Shown in pieces: positions 11,900 through 26,800 of a stretch of 64,000 nucleotides of DNA. The notes below the pieces were generated by a model. That model did not search any database and was not told the DNA's origin. It saw only the letters and a list, made by a program, of their open reading frames with translations. Source of the DNA: Paragorgia papillata. Lineage: Eukaryota > Cnidaria > Anthozoa > Scleralcyonacea > Coralliidae. The translations under genes and the position numbers were made by a program. Within the stretch, counting starts at the first letter, position 1. Each line of letters starts with the position of its first letter. The stretch is taken from assembly GCA_035771165.1 (NCBI GenBank), contig JAWNZC010000345.1, forward strand, positions 1,443,001 through 1,507,000, written 5' to 3'.

Positions 11900-14800
11900 A
11901 TGAAGAAACAGTTCTATCGTGTTAAACAACTAGCTGACCAGCGCGTCGGAAGGTAGGCAATACATATTTATGATCATTTCATAGAAATTGCACAACACAA
12001 TTCATGTTTGTGGTCGTTTCTTTTTCTCGATGTCTTTCTCGCATTTATCGGCGTGATACGAGCAGGGCTTGCAACATTTGATAAAATGTTTGATTAAATA
12101 AGTATTTTAGTGAAAGATAACTTAATTTTTTAACCGTATTGAAATGGTTTCAGTTTTCTTCAACTCGTGTCTCCGCTGTCTCACGGCTGTATAAATAGCT
12201 AAAGATACAAACAATGAATTTGATTTGGTCTAATCTTATTAATATTCTTATGTAAGAATTGTCTTATTTTACCGTGGAGAATTGAATAAAATCACCAACA
12301 AATTATTGTGGAGGGTTTTATATAAAAACTATTAACAAAACTTATAATTATTAACATGCTTTAAATTCCCTTTGTTATTCGCACTTGAACTTTTCAAGTA
12401 GCAATTTTGATGGGAGCAAATAACGAAATGCTCTTCTTCTATTTTGTAATATTAATTAACAAATAAAATTTAAACACAGGAAAAGTGAAATCTGCAAGAG
12501 TTGAAAAAGGAAATATAATAGATTAGATTCCAGGGTGAATTTCAGAATTCTCCGCACCAAAGTTTCTCAAACATTATTTTTGTGTGCCAGAAGCACCTAA
12601 AAACTAGAAAGCTTGCACCAAAAAACACTGCGCCACAATTATCTGCTTGATCAATCTGCACCATAAACGTGTGCCAAAATTTTTGAGGTAAATGCTCTGC
12701 ACTGAAGTTCTTGGCCAAATACTATACCCCCTCAAATTCAGCACGATCGGAAATGGTGGCTGTCGAGGCTCGCAAAATATGGGTTGACCCGTATTAGCTA
12801 CGCATGCGTAGAACGAATATGTTGCGTGTAAACGTCATCAATACATGGCTAACAACTCACTTAAGCCAGCACACACGTGGACTGTGAACTGCCCCATGAA
12901 AGTGGCTGACTTTCTATGCGATTTCCAATTGTGTCTGGGATTAGATTAACACATGACCAAAATAATGTGAGGTCTCTGTTCACAAGAGACCAGGTTATCT
13001 TGGGGGGGGGGGTAGGGATTGACCCTGTTTCACATGATAAAATGCAACTACCGAGTTGTCCCTGGCCCCCAAGATAACCCTAGCTTTCACATGAACAAAT
13101 GAACATGACAGTAACATCAACAATTAAATGCTGCAAGTCGCACGTGAACAAGAATAGTGCTTCTCATGCTGGGTTGCTGTGTAAGTCTGCCATAGCAAAA
13201 GGACAAATTAGAATGTTTTTTTTACAACGTATATGTGTAACTATACAAAAGTTGACCCTAACCCCTGAGATAACTCAGGTGAAAGCGTTCACACTTTCAT
13301 CTCAGTCTCATCTCAGTCTCATGTGAATGGTTTGCTTTTTTAACATGGAAATAAACTAACACCGAGATATACAGTATCAGGGGATAGGGATAACCTTACC
13401 CCCCGAGATAACTCACCTCATGCGTACAGTCCCTAAGAGTGTGAAAAAGTAAAGTGCTGCATAGGTAGTGTTTTAGATAGAGCAAAGTGAAAAGGTGGTG
13501 AAGTGTTCAGAATAATTTTTATAATAAGTGAGCCCACCCAGTTGTATATTATAGCCAGGATTAAAATTTAGGGGGAGCTACAAAGAATTTTTGGAGGGGG
13601 GTAGGGTACCCATGTGGCTTAACATTTTAGCTCAATTTAGCAAGTGACTGCGCAAAGGTATACAGTAGGATGACCATATACTTTATGTAAACAGACCTTT
13701 AGTTTCAGAACTACACTTTCAGTCACCCATATTTTTTAAGTACTGATGAATCTCAATTAATACTGCGTACATGTGTATATTTTAACAGAGCAGAGAAGAC
13801 AGAGCTATTGAATGAAGATCTTCAAGATGTAAGTTGTTTTGACTCAACTTATAGATCTCAGTCTATAGGCACCAAGAGGTTCTATAGCCAATTGGAACGT
13901 TCTCTATAGGTTACGTATAGGGGCCTATAGACTTTTTTCGTAAGGCCATGTATGTACAGTAGGATAAGGTGTGGTATGATATGGTATGGTGTGGTATGAC
14001 ATGGTATAGTATGGTATAGTATGGTGTGGTGTGGTATGCAAGGCTCGAAATAAGTGCCGGTCACCGGTCATTGACCGGTGAAATTACCATGTTTGACCAG
14101 CAAATTTCGTCTCTTACCGATCAACCATGACCGGTAAATTTTTGTTTGTAATAGTTTCATTCTAGACGTTTAGTTTGGGAAATAGAAGCACCTCAAAATG
14201 CTGCCTCGCACCTCAAGATGCCGAAACTACCTACGCCGAAAGTACCTACGGACCTGGCGCAAAATTTTTAACAATTGTCTATGGCAGAAGAAAGGTTCAA
14301 GAACATTCTTCTGATAGTGGAATTGGCGTTTTGTATGCCAGTTTCAACTTCCAAATTGGAAAGGCTGTTCTCGCGTATGAAACGGGTCAAAGACACGTCA
14401 CGCACTTCGCTCGGCCAGGAGCGCCTGGAGAATCTGCTGCGCAAATATAGGAGAGGAAGGACCACCTGTCGAAGATTTCAACGCTTTGCCAGCTCTTCAA
14501 TCTTGGTGTGAAGATAAAATGCATCGGCCAAATCAAAAAGCGTCGCACACTTACAAGCAACGAGCAAAGAGACTGACCAACAGCGAAAACGAGTCACTTT
14601 CAGAGTCTGACTCCGAAATCACTGCTGATTCTCCGAACTAAAAGATCAACTTTTAAACTTCACTGTTTTTAATGAATGCTTTACTGATAGTGATACAAAA
14701 CAGTGAAACAGTGTTACTTGTTAGCTATAGTATTATAAAATGTTACCACTTACATGTACCAAAATTTCGATCGTAATACCGTAATACGCAAATAACATAC

Positions 14801-17800
14801 TTTCTTGAAAATGGACATGTTGTTCAGTGAGTAAATATAAACTAACTTGAACTGGCTATACAAGTGTACGTCGCATTGAAGCGTTGATAGGCAATAAAGG
14901 GAAACAACAAATATGACCGGTAAAAAATCCTCCGTGACCGGTAAATTTCTTTTTTCCGAGTGATTTTGAGCCTTCGTGGTATGATATGGTATAGTATGGT
15001 ATTGTATTATAGAGTATGAAATACTGTAGTATAGTATAGTATGATGTGGTATGCCATGGTATAGTGTGGTATGGTGTGGTATGATATGGTATATTATAGT
15101 ATAGTACTATGGAATGGTATACTGTAGAGTGGCATTGATATACTGTACTGCTATTTATTATATCTTGAGTGATTATTATGATTGGACCTTTTTGTCACAG
15201 GCTGAGAAAAAAGTGGAAAAGATCAGACAACTTTGCCATATTACTACCAAGAAAGTACATCTTTGCATGCAGAGCAGTGGTGTAGATGTCGAGAAACGAC
15301 TTGTAAGAGATGGTTTTTTATTATAGTCAGTTTCAGCTTGCTTTTGAAATTTGTTTATCAAAGCGAAGTTCATTGTGAAGTTCGAATTTAATAAGCTTTG
15401 AATTGAATTCCTTTGGCGAAATTATGGAGTAGAAGATTATTTGTTGTATAGTGTGTGATGGAAATGAAGAATAATAGATTAGATTGGTTAAAGAGAAACA
15501 AATTGCTGACTTAAATTTGTATCTACCTCTCAATGTAGTTCTGAACATTGCAACGGAAGTTTGGAATGTTCATTTCAATTATATGTTTCGGATTTCAAAA
15601 GCAAGCTGAAACTGACTGTAATGGATGAGACTGATTTGTTTGAACATTATGGTTTGAACATGATTCTATTTTTTTATTTAGAAAAAGCTTCCCCAATTGG
15701 CTTTGGCACAAAGTATGCAAGAAGCAGCTCTAATGATGGGAGATGAGTCAGTTTTAGGGTAATATGTAAAACATTGTGTACAATAACCTATAAACTCAAA
15801 TAAGATATTATTACTGATATGGATTCTATGTAATGTGAATAGTTGAATGCCAAAATATATTCTGACTTGAACTTCTATTTGTTGTTATATTGAGGTTTGT
15901 ATTTCCAAAATGTTAATGAGGATGACGTCAATGTAGGCATTTGTGTGTTGTGTTTTTTTCTTTTCTTATGATAAACCGCTTGAAGATTGTAATGAAAAAA
16001 ATGATAAACTACAGAATATACTATTCAAGTATTCCATTAACATGTGATTCGGGTAATATTTCTGCTGCAACGGAACACTGCGTATGCAAATTATACCTAC
16101 ATAGACATCATTCTCATTACCATTTTGGAAATACAAACCTCAATATAACAACAAATAAAAGTTCAAATCAAAAAATATTTTGGTATTCAAGTACTATACA
16201 CATTAAAATTTAAATATAATCCATATATGCAGCTGTAATGTCATATTTGGGTTTATAAGCACTTTAATCAATATACTGTGTTTACAGTAGATATAAAGTC
16301 TGATGAAAGTTTAAACTTAATTGCAATTTTGCTTTTCAAAGAAATATGGTAAGAATATGTGGGAACTCTCAAGCAGAGATTGCTAAGGACATTGCTGAGT
16401 ATGAAATGGAAGTGGAAAAGAATGTTATAGCACCATTTCAAAGTGTGATTGAGGTAGGATTTCATCAACAAACTGGGATTCCAATTGTTATTATTATTAT
16501 TTAATTACTGGTAGTTACTAAGTACAGCTAATTTTAGTGGCTAGTCTATTTTGACAATGGGTTACATACAGTAGCGCTGTGCCCGATTAATCGATTAATC
16601 AATTCTTTTTCAGCAATCGATAAATCGTTAACAACCATTGAATCATCGACAAAAGTCAACAACAGCATGATACTAAAATGAGTTTTTGTTAAAAAGTTGT
16701 GGAAATATGAGATGGCATTGTGACATTTGCCCTGTTAAAAACAGCTATATTGCGTATCTAATGTCGAACGCAACTTGTTTTGATTCTTATCTCTAAGGAA
16801 GTAGTAAAATGCTTAAAAGCACTCTTTTATTTAGGGACAAACAATGGCAACACATGTTGATTTTTTAATACGATTACTTGATTATTAATCGATTGTTGTC
16901 AACGATTAATCGATTACGAATATGGACCGATGGGCACAGCTCTAACATACAGTATACAGAAAAAAAAATAGTCATTGCATATTTTTGAGGTCAGTTGCAA
17001 CACATGAAGCCTTGAGACTTTCTGGCTGAGAATTGAAAACACAAATTCTGTTCTTTATTTCAGAATGATATTCCATCAATAAACCAAAATAAAAAGAGAC
17101 TTGCTAAAATTGGTCTTGACATGGACACTCTTCGCTCTAGGTAATTTGATATGTAAAATAATTGCCACATTCTCTAATTAGCACCACATTTTCTGAAAAG
17201 TACCCTATTGTCTGATAAGCACCACATTTCCTAATTAGCATTCTATTCTTTAATTAGCTTCCCATTTTCTAATTAGTACCTCATTCTCTAATTAGCATTC
17301 TATTCTCTAATTAGCACTACATTCTCTAATTAGCACCACATTCTCTAATTAGCCCTCCTTCTCTAATTAGTCTCTCATTCTCTAATTAGTGCCCTATTTT
17401 CTAATTAGCACCCTATTCTCTAATTAGCACCCCATTCTCTCATAGGTACCCTAGTATATAATTAGCACCTATCTCTGATAAGCACCCCATTTCCCAATTA
17501 GCACCCCATTCTCTAATTAGTACCCCCATTCTCTAATTAGCACCCCATTCTCTAATTAGCACCCTATTATCTAATTAGCACCCCATTCTCTCATAGGTAC
17601 CCTAGTATCTAATCAGCACCCCATCTCTAATAAGCACCCCATTTTCCAATTAGCACGCTATTCTCTAATTAGCACCCCATTCTCTAATTAGCACCCCATT
17701 CTCTAATTAGTGCCCCATTTTCCAATTAGCAACCCATTCTCTAATTAGTACCCCATTATCTAATTAGCACCCCATTCTCTAATTAGCACCCCATTCTCTA

Positions 17801-20800
17801 ATTAGCACCCCATTCTCTCATAGGTACCCTAGTATCTAATTAGCACCCTATCTCTAATAAGCACCCCATTTTCCAATTAGCACACTATTCTCTAATTAGC
17901 ACCTCTTGCTCTAATTAGCACCCTTATTTTCTTATAAGCACCCCACTCTATAATAAGTACCCTATTCTCTAATTAGCACCCTTCTAATAAGCACTTTATT
18001 ATCTAATAAGCATGCCCATTCTCTAATAACCCCCTCATTCTCTAATAACCACGCCCATTCTCTAATTAGCACCCCATTCTCTAATAAGCACCTCATTTTC
18101 TAATAAGCTCTTCGTGCTCTAATTAGCACCCTCATTTTGTAATTAGCACGCCGTTCTCTAATAACCCCATCATTCTCTAATTAGTACCCCATTCTTCAAT
18201 TAGCACCCCATTTTCTAATAAACACACCATTCTCTAATAAGCACCCCATTCTCTAATTAGCACCCCATTCTCTAATAAGCACCTCATTTTCTAATAAGCT
18301 CTTCGTGCTCTAATTAGCACCCTCATTTTGTAATTGGCACGCCGTTCTCTAATAACCCCATCATTCTCTAATTAGTACCCCATTCTTCAATTAGCACCCC
18401 ATTTTCTAATAAACACACCATTCTCTAATAAGCACCCCATTCTCTAATTAGCACCCCATTCTCTAATTAGCACCCCATCCTCTAATTAGCACCCCATCCT
18501 CTAATAAGCACTCTATTCTCCAATAACCACGCCCATTCTCTAATAAGCACCCCATTTTCTAATTAGCACCCACCAAGTAATAATTACCCCTTCCCTGTAT
18601 TTTTTTCTACTTTTGTGTGTTTTTTTCTTCTTCTACTTTTGTGCATCTCTGTCTTTACTCCTGTGTGTTTGATTGTGTTCTTGCTGCACCTCAGGTATCA
18701 TGCAGCAACAAAGGCAAAAGAGAGCAGCAATTCTAAAGATTTAGCAGCAGCTGAAGCCAAAGCTGAACAACTTAAAACACAGTATGAGGATGGACTCACA
18801 AAATTTGAAGCATCAAAGGTTATCTTTTAAAAATCTTTACTTTTCTCAACAGTAAACTACTGTACCATACCGTACCATACCATACCATACCATACCACAC
18901 CACACCACAGCACACCATACCATACCGTACCATACCACACCATACCGTACTGTACCGTACCATACCACACCACACCATACCATACCGTACTGTACCGTAC
19001 CATACCACACCACACCATACCATACCGTACTGTACCATACCATACCACACCATACCATACCGTACCACACCACACCAGACCGTACCGTACCATACAACAC
19101 CATACCACACCACACAATACAATACAATACAAGACAATACAATACAATACAATACAATGCAATGCAGTGCAGTGCATAAGTGCAATGCAATGCAATACCA
19201 CCCCACACCACACAGTACAGTACGGTACAGTACAATACAATTCAATGCAATACATACCACTCCATGCCACGCCACACCATACCATAACATAATAACATAC
19301 CATACCATACCCATACCATACCATACCATACCACACCATACCACACCATACCATACCATACCATACCACACCGTACCATACCATACCATACCATACCATA
19401 CCACACCATACCACACCATACCATACCACACCATACCACACCATACCATACCCATACCATACCGTACCATACCACACCGTACCATACCATACCATACCAC
19501 ACCATACCATACCACACCATACCATACCACACCGTACCATACCACACCATACCACACCATACCATACCATACCACACCATACCATACCACACCATACCAT
19601 ACCACACCACACCGTACCATACCATACCCGTACCATACCACTACACTACACCATACTAAACCACACCACATCACCATTTCCTTCCCCTCCCCTTTCTGCT
19701 CTCTCCTCCCCTTACTGCTTTCTCCTCCCCTTTCTGCTCTCTCCTCCCCTTACTGCTTTCTCCTCCCCTTTCTGCTCTCTCCTCCCCTTACTGCTTTCTC
19801 CTCCCCTTACTGCTCTCTCCTCCCCTTACCTTGCGAATAACCTTGTTTCACCAGATCTTCTTCCTGGTTTTAAATTACGTCTATATTTTTTCAGGATCTC
19901 TTTATTACTGAGATGTTGACTTTAGTATCCAAAGAACAAGAGTATGCTGATCATATGAGAAATGTAATGTTAACCCATTCATATTTAAATAGCATAAACT
20001 AATTTCTTAAGCTACTTCTAAAACTTATTAATAATTCATGAGGAAAATTCAAAAGAAATTAAGGGTCAATCAGTGTCTGTTTACCCCGATACAGAACTGA
20101 TATCAGTGTCTGTAAGTGTGATACAGAACTGTTTTTAATAAAACATCAGTTCTGTATCACATTTACAGAAACTGATTCCAGTTCTAGATTCAAGTTCTAG
20201 ATTCAAGTGTACAGACACTTGCTGGTGGCGTCCTCATTTCAAATGATGATCAGAACGGCTATTTATGGCACGTCACTTGGAATATAAAATGTGGGACTAA
20301 TACTAAATCAAAGCGCATGCTCACATCACTAATTTAATAATCGTAGCCTATTAAAGTGCTATGAAACGAAAATTAAGTTTGCCTTATTTGAAAGAACACT
20401 TAAAATGATAGAGTAACATCTTTTGCAGTTTTTCGTTTCCTTGCTTCGTTCTTGAGATATTTCAGTTTGATTGATGTAAATGTCGCATGTTGCGACGTCA
20501 CACGTGCATAATGAGTTATCGAAAAACGTTACATATCTTTGTTATTGTCAAATATAATACTTGAAAATCTACATGTTTAGTGTACTGGGAACGCATTCTG
20601 TAAATAGTACTTAAAATACTCATTAATAATTCATGACGAAAATTCAAAAGAAATCAATACCGTAGCAGTGGTTGTAAATCGGATACAGCATCGTCCTGAT
20701 TTACACTAACTTTAGCTTCGATTTTCTCGTCTAAAACAGACCGTATCCCCAAAATATTTGGTAAACTTGATTACTTACATGTAGATGCATTTGTATTTTA

Positions 20801-23800
20801 AGAAAGATACAGCATTCGTATCCGAGCTGTATCTGATTTACTACGGCTCGCTTGCAGCTCGCCTTGTAAATCAGATACAGCTCGGCTGCTCATGCTGTAT
20901 CTATTACTTACAAAACTTTTTAAGCCAGAGTAGTGTTAAACTATGTCTGGTTGTTCACCTGGCTGCGTTGGAAATGTAGTTGTTGATATCAAAACTAACT
21001 TACGTTTGTTCTTTTTAGCTTGTCATCGCTCAGCTTGATTTTCATCGAAAAGCAGTAGAACAGCTAGAATTTATTATGCCAATGCTTGATAAAGAAATGG
21101 GTAAGATTTGTGTTTATTTTTGCATTAAAAAAAGGGACCTTATCTATAGCAGAGGCACTTATTTGAGGCTGGCCAGTGAAAGTGGTAAGGTCGCTAATAT
21201 TGGGCTTTTGGGGATCATATTGATCAAACAGGGCCTAGACGTGATTTAATGTCGTTTGTTAGAGAAGATTTTTACGTAAAAATATCATAACAGGCGTTTG
21301 GTAGACGTTCGTCAAGCTCAACTACCCAGAAACGATTTCTCATTGGATGGAATGGATGGAGTGGATGGATGAAGCGGATGGATGAAGCGGATGGGTGGAG
21401 TGGATGGATGGATGGAATAGCTGGATGGAGTGGATGGATGAAGTGGATGGGTAGAGTGGATGGATGGATGAGTGGAGTGGATGGATGAAGTGGAGTGGAT
21501 GAAGTGAAGTAGAGTGGATGGATGAAGTGGATGGATGAAGTGAAGTAGAGTGGATGGATGAAGTGGATGGATGAAGTGGAGTGGTTGAAGCGAAGTGGAG
21601 TGGATGGATGAAGTGGATGGATGAAGTGGAGTGGAGTGGATGAAGTGGAGTGGGTGGAGTGGATGGATGAGTGGAGTGGATGGATGAAGTGGAGTGGATG
21701 GATGAGTGGAGTGGATGAAGTGAAGCGAAGTGGATGGATGAAGTGGATGGATGGAGTGGATGGATGAAGTGGAGTGGATGGATGGATGAAGTGGAGTGGA
21801 TGAAGTGGAGTGGATGGATGAAGTGGAGTGGATGAATGAGTGGAGTGGATGGATGAAGGGGAGTGGATGGATGAAGTGGAGTGGATGAAGTGGATTGGAT
21901 GGATGAAGTGGATGGATGGGTGAGTGGAGTGGATGAGTGGAGTGGATGGATGAAGTGGAGTGGATGAATGAGTGGAGTGGATGGATGAAGGGGAGTGGAT
22001 GAAGTGGATTGGGTGGATGAAGTGGATGGATGAGTGGATGCATGAAGTGGAGTGGATGGATGAAGTGGATGGATGGATGAGTGGAGTGGATGGATGAAGT
22101 GGAGTGGATGAATGAGTGGACTGGATGGATGAAGGGGAGTGGATGGATGAAGTGGATGGATGAGTGGATGAAGTGGAGTGGATGGATGGATGGATGAAAT
22201 GGATGGTTGGAGTGGATGGATGGATGAGTGGAGTGGATGGATGAAGTGGAGTGGATGAATGGATGGATAGAGAGGGTGTGTGGAGTAATGGAGTGAAGTG
22301 AGGGAATGGATGGATCAAGTGGATGGATGAATGGAATGGATGAAGTGTAGTGGATGGATGAGTGGAGTGGATGGATAGATGAGTGGATGGAGGCCTTTCT
22401 GAGTCCCCCAGACAGGGTTCAACCTGCAACCTTCTAATGACCGGTTAGATGCTCTAACCATTGACCCCCTGAGCCAGTGATTGAGAGCTAAGGTTCATAG
22501 TCACGTGTGCTCCTATATAAGCGGTAGCGTTTGCATATGAGATGTAGTTGAGATGATATGATGAGTTGTAATTATACTACATATAGTGCATGTGGTACGT
22601 TTGCGAGCTTGGTATAATGTAATAGACGGCGCGGCGGCGGGCGCAGTTGCCACTTCACGATCATTGAACTCTTTGTATTTTATAAAACGAGGGGTTGATT
22701 AGCCTTGGGTTCCGGCCGCGCATATGTACGTTCAGGCCCGTAGCGAACTGTTAAAGGACAGGGGGGCGCTAGGGGGGCCGGGAAAATTTTGAAATACAGA
22801 GTCTCTGAAATGCTATTTCCTGCGTTTTGAGACGATATATTAAAGAATTCTGAAATGTCATTTTAAACAGTCAAAAGACAGCATAATTATTTCAAATATT
22901 TGAATACATCCAATGTTTTTATTTCATGGTATTTTTCTTATTAAGTAAGACACTGTAAGCTAACTGTCCAGTAACCATCGTGATAGTTTAGGTAAGCAAC
23001 GAGACCATGAGGGGAGTGACTAGCAACGAGTGAAAGAATTTTAATTAAGCATTTCATAGATCAAGTAATTAATAAACAAAATCAAAAGGATTAAAGTACA
23101 GTATACGATTTGTCGAATATCGGCTGAAATTTTTTCTCTGTTCCTTATCATACTATTTCTGATTTTGCTACGTGTGAAAATACTGTACCCTACTCCTGAC
23201 TTCAGAGACCATCTCATTTACATACTAAACAAATTGAAATATCTTGAAAACGAAGAAAGATACGAAAAAATTGTAAAAGATCTTCTATTACAATTTTACG
23301 AGTTCTTTCACATTAGACAAACTTCATTTTTGTTGCCAATTCGTCAGGCTCAATTACTCGGAAAAGATTTCTAATTTTAGATTTCTTTAATTTTTCATTG
23401 TAGGATCCACTAGATCTCATTCAAGTACTTTTGGTTGTGCACTAGAGCAGCATTTAAAAAGCAACAGGAGGGAAATTGCACTTGTCATCGAGGAGTGTAT
23501 TAGATTTATATTTCAAAATGCCATGGACATAGAGGTAAAACTAATTATTCCTTTTTTGACTCACGGATACTCCGTAGGAGTATTGGGAGTATGTGCTATC
23601 ACTCGACTTTTGCTATAATCCTCCAGCCTGCTTTGCGCGCTCTGTTCTAAAACCAGATAAACCGGTTTAGTCCGCCTACAGTACTACAGTACTTCGAAAG
23701 CTAGGAGGTGAGTTTGTTGATTTCTTTTCATGTGTTTTTGCCGTTTAATAGCATATTACTAGCTCCATCAGTGTATTGATGTTTACTGTTTCTGCAGTTT

Positions 23801-26800
23801 AACCTTTTGTTTCATGATGAACCCGTAGTTCACTTGTTGTTTCACCGTTTCTGCGGTTTACACGAGTCTGTTGTCGATCATTCGTTCTATTGCAAACATT
23901 TGTTCATGCTTCATTTCATTACCACACATTGGTACTTCTGTAGATAATTATTTAACAGCATCTAAAATGAAGAATGTTGGTGTATGGGGAACTGATATTG
24001 AAATATTAACTGCAGCTTCTTTATATTTTGGTAATAATGACAAGTGGGCAAAATTTTCCAGAACTATGTTAAATGAGCCATTACCCATTGATAACCATAC
24101 GATTTACATTCAGAATAGTAATAACGTGCATTTTGATGTAGTGCAAGATGTTTCCCAAGAGCTCATTCCAAACATAACCTCTAAAACAAAACCTGTACAT
24201 GATTTCACAAGTAAACTTTCCATAGTAAAAGAAAAAGAGACTTTCCTATGTCAACATTGGAAGCTAGGCTCCTTTTGAAAAATCTGAAGCCTCTTGATGT
24301 TGGTGGCAATGGTGATTGCTTTTTTAAAGCCGTTTCTCACCAATTATATCACAATCCTAATTATCTAAATGTAAGGAAAGCAGGTGTTGATTATATTCAA
24401 GCTCATCCAGAACAGTTTATTGACAGTGTTACTGATAAGTCTTGGGCAAACTATATTAAGGATATGTCAGCTCAAGGCACTTGGTGTGATGCTCTTATGG
24501 TACAGGCAGTTGCTGATGCTTTGAATTGTATAATTACTATTACTGAGTCAGCTGTCAATTTCAATGAGACAACTGTTGTTCATCCTCAATATCATAAAAA
24601 AATACCCCAAGTTATACATCTAGGCCATTTGAATGAATTTCATTATGTCTCAACTGTAAGTGTATTGGGCAAAAAAAACCACTCACGGTTCGAACCACAC
24701 TATTTCTTTACATTGTCAAACAAATGCGTTTTCTAGTGGTTTTAGCTGTGCTTGCTTGCGTATCCGTGAGTCGTCTCATTGAGACCTTTGATTTGTTTCT
24801 AAAGATCTTGGCAGCTTATTCTTGGCAGTTTTCTTCTCTCTTTTTTTTTTTTTTTTTTTGATATGATAAGTTGTACGTATACATTAGTGGTGTGCGTCGG
24901 ATCGGATTTGACCCCTTATAATCCGAGGGTTTGCTAAAACTGTCAATCCGAATCCGATCCGAAGCCAAAAAATCGTTGTCCGATCCGATCCGATCCGATC
25001 CGAAAACAGCTGCTCAAATTCGATCCGATCTGAAAAAATTAAAACACTGGATATATGTTGCAATATATTATAAGTGATATTGGACGTTTCACTCGATTAC
25101 ATAGCATGTTCTAAGGATTTTGGGTGAAGGAAAATTCGAGTGTAGAATATATACATTTTAAGACCAAACCGGGACCAATTGCGAAAAATGCAACTACACA
25201 GGCCTTCCGTCAGGAATTGAACCCACGACCTTGCGATTCTAGTGCAATGCTCTGACCACTGAGCCACGGAGGGCGTTACCGAGAGCTTGATCGCGAGTTC
25301 TGTATATATAATAAGGTGGTAATGCCAGGAGAGAATTGGGTATATTATAAGTGATATTGGGCGTTTCACTCGATTACATGCAATAGTTGCGCAAACATTC
25401 CAAAAAGAAAACCAATGAACAAATAAATTTAAGAAAACTACTATACAATAATAATCTTATGCAATAGTAACGTTCATATATTGTGCAATGTGTATACAAC
25501 TAGTGAATTTGTTAATTTTGTGACAAAAACAATGACAAAAGTGAATCTGATGCGGGTAAAAAGTGTAAAATCCGATTCGATCAGATCTGAGAAAGGAAGA
25601 ACAAAATCCGATCCGATCCGAGAAAAAAAGAACAAAATCCGACCCGATCCGATCGGATTCGGATCGGATTCGCACACCTCTAGTGTACATGTAGTGCATG
25701 TGGTACCTTTGCGAGCTTGGTGTAATGTAACAGATGTTTGTTGGACGTTCGTCAAGCTCAATTACTCAGAAAAGATTTCTGAGCCCCAGACAGGGTTCGA
25801 ACCTGCAACCTTTTAATGATCAGTTAGACGCTCTAACCATTAAACTACTGAGGCTCAAGCCACTAAGGCTCAGATGAAAAGCTGGCCAATTCATATAGTC
25901 ATGCATGTGCTCCTAGTGTTAGCGTTTACATATGAGATGTAGTTTAAAGTACTATGATAAGTTGTACGTATGCATGTTTATTATAGGGAGAAGATTATTT
26001 TACTAGCAACTAAAACACTCGTAGAATCCATATTTCACTACATCCCGGAACCGAGTGGCGTATTTCTCGTATGTAACGCTCGCGAGTGACATATCGACAA
26101 GTCAAAATTTACGCCTTTTGCCTAAGTTTCGAATCAAGTAAATTTGAGCCAGTAACTTCTCTTAATTCAGTTTTTCACGTAAAATGGCGTATTTTTCATT
26201 TGTATTTTCAAAACGTTTTTGGTCAAGCGGTTGTAGTTTTTGCATTCAACCCAGTTTATCAACATCACTTCCACGCATAATTTCATTGTCCATATAATAA
26301 AAGAACATTACACGGTTGCTCACCCTAACCCCTAACCCCTAACCAGATATGGATTTTATGTTCTCGTGGCAAGAGCAATGTCCTTGCCACTCGAACATAA
26401 AATCCATATCTTCTCGCCACCGTGTAATATCCCCTTTATATACATGTAGTGCATGTTGATTTATGTTAGCGTATCACAACTCTTTGATCTGTTTTCTTAT
26501 ACATTTTTTTATATTTTAGGGTTTATTTCGGTTAGCGGGGCAAGCAACTAAAGTCAGAAAACTTAAGGTTAGTTCTGACTGATATCGGATCTTTTCAGTT
26601 TAAGTGGTGCGGCAGGCTTGTTGTATGTTTCTTATGTTGTTTTTTCTTCAATCTCTAGGCGTCCTTTGATGCTGGTCTAGCGGACTTGGCAGAATATGAA
26701 TACGACATCCATGCTGTAACAGGTATTTTTTGTATTACCAAACTTTTGTTAATTTTCTTTCTGTCGTCTGCCTATCTTCCCGTTTGTCTGTTTGTTTGTT

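Larger units (their letters stand above)
23558..24772. mobile_element. OTU-carrying element with 13-bp terminal inverted repeats
   Basis: GACTCACGGATAC at 23558-23570 is repeated inverted at 24760-24772. Between them lie both OTU ORFs, and nothing else is recognised. No transposase is visible, so the element would be non-autonomous or decayed. Target-site duplications are not clear. Confidence 0.5.

Noticed and set aside
18820..19840. Long frames of YGVVWYGMV and HTIPYHTTP type
   Set aside because: Translations of the ACCAT pentanucleotide array, open on both strands.
21272..22429. 385-codon His/Pro/Ser-rich frame
   Set aside because: Repeat translation of the GGAT/GGAGT array.
25775..25862. 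Functional tRNA gene on the minus strand
   Set aside because: A- and B-box are good, but acceptor and anticodon arms do not pair cleanly and the unit recurs with a shared non-tRNA body, so it is a tRNA-derived repeat.
26318..26343. Interstitial telomere repeat
   Set aside because: Only about three CCCTAACC-like copies inside one arm of a small hairpin element.
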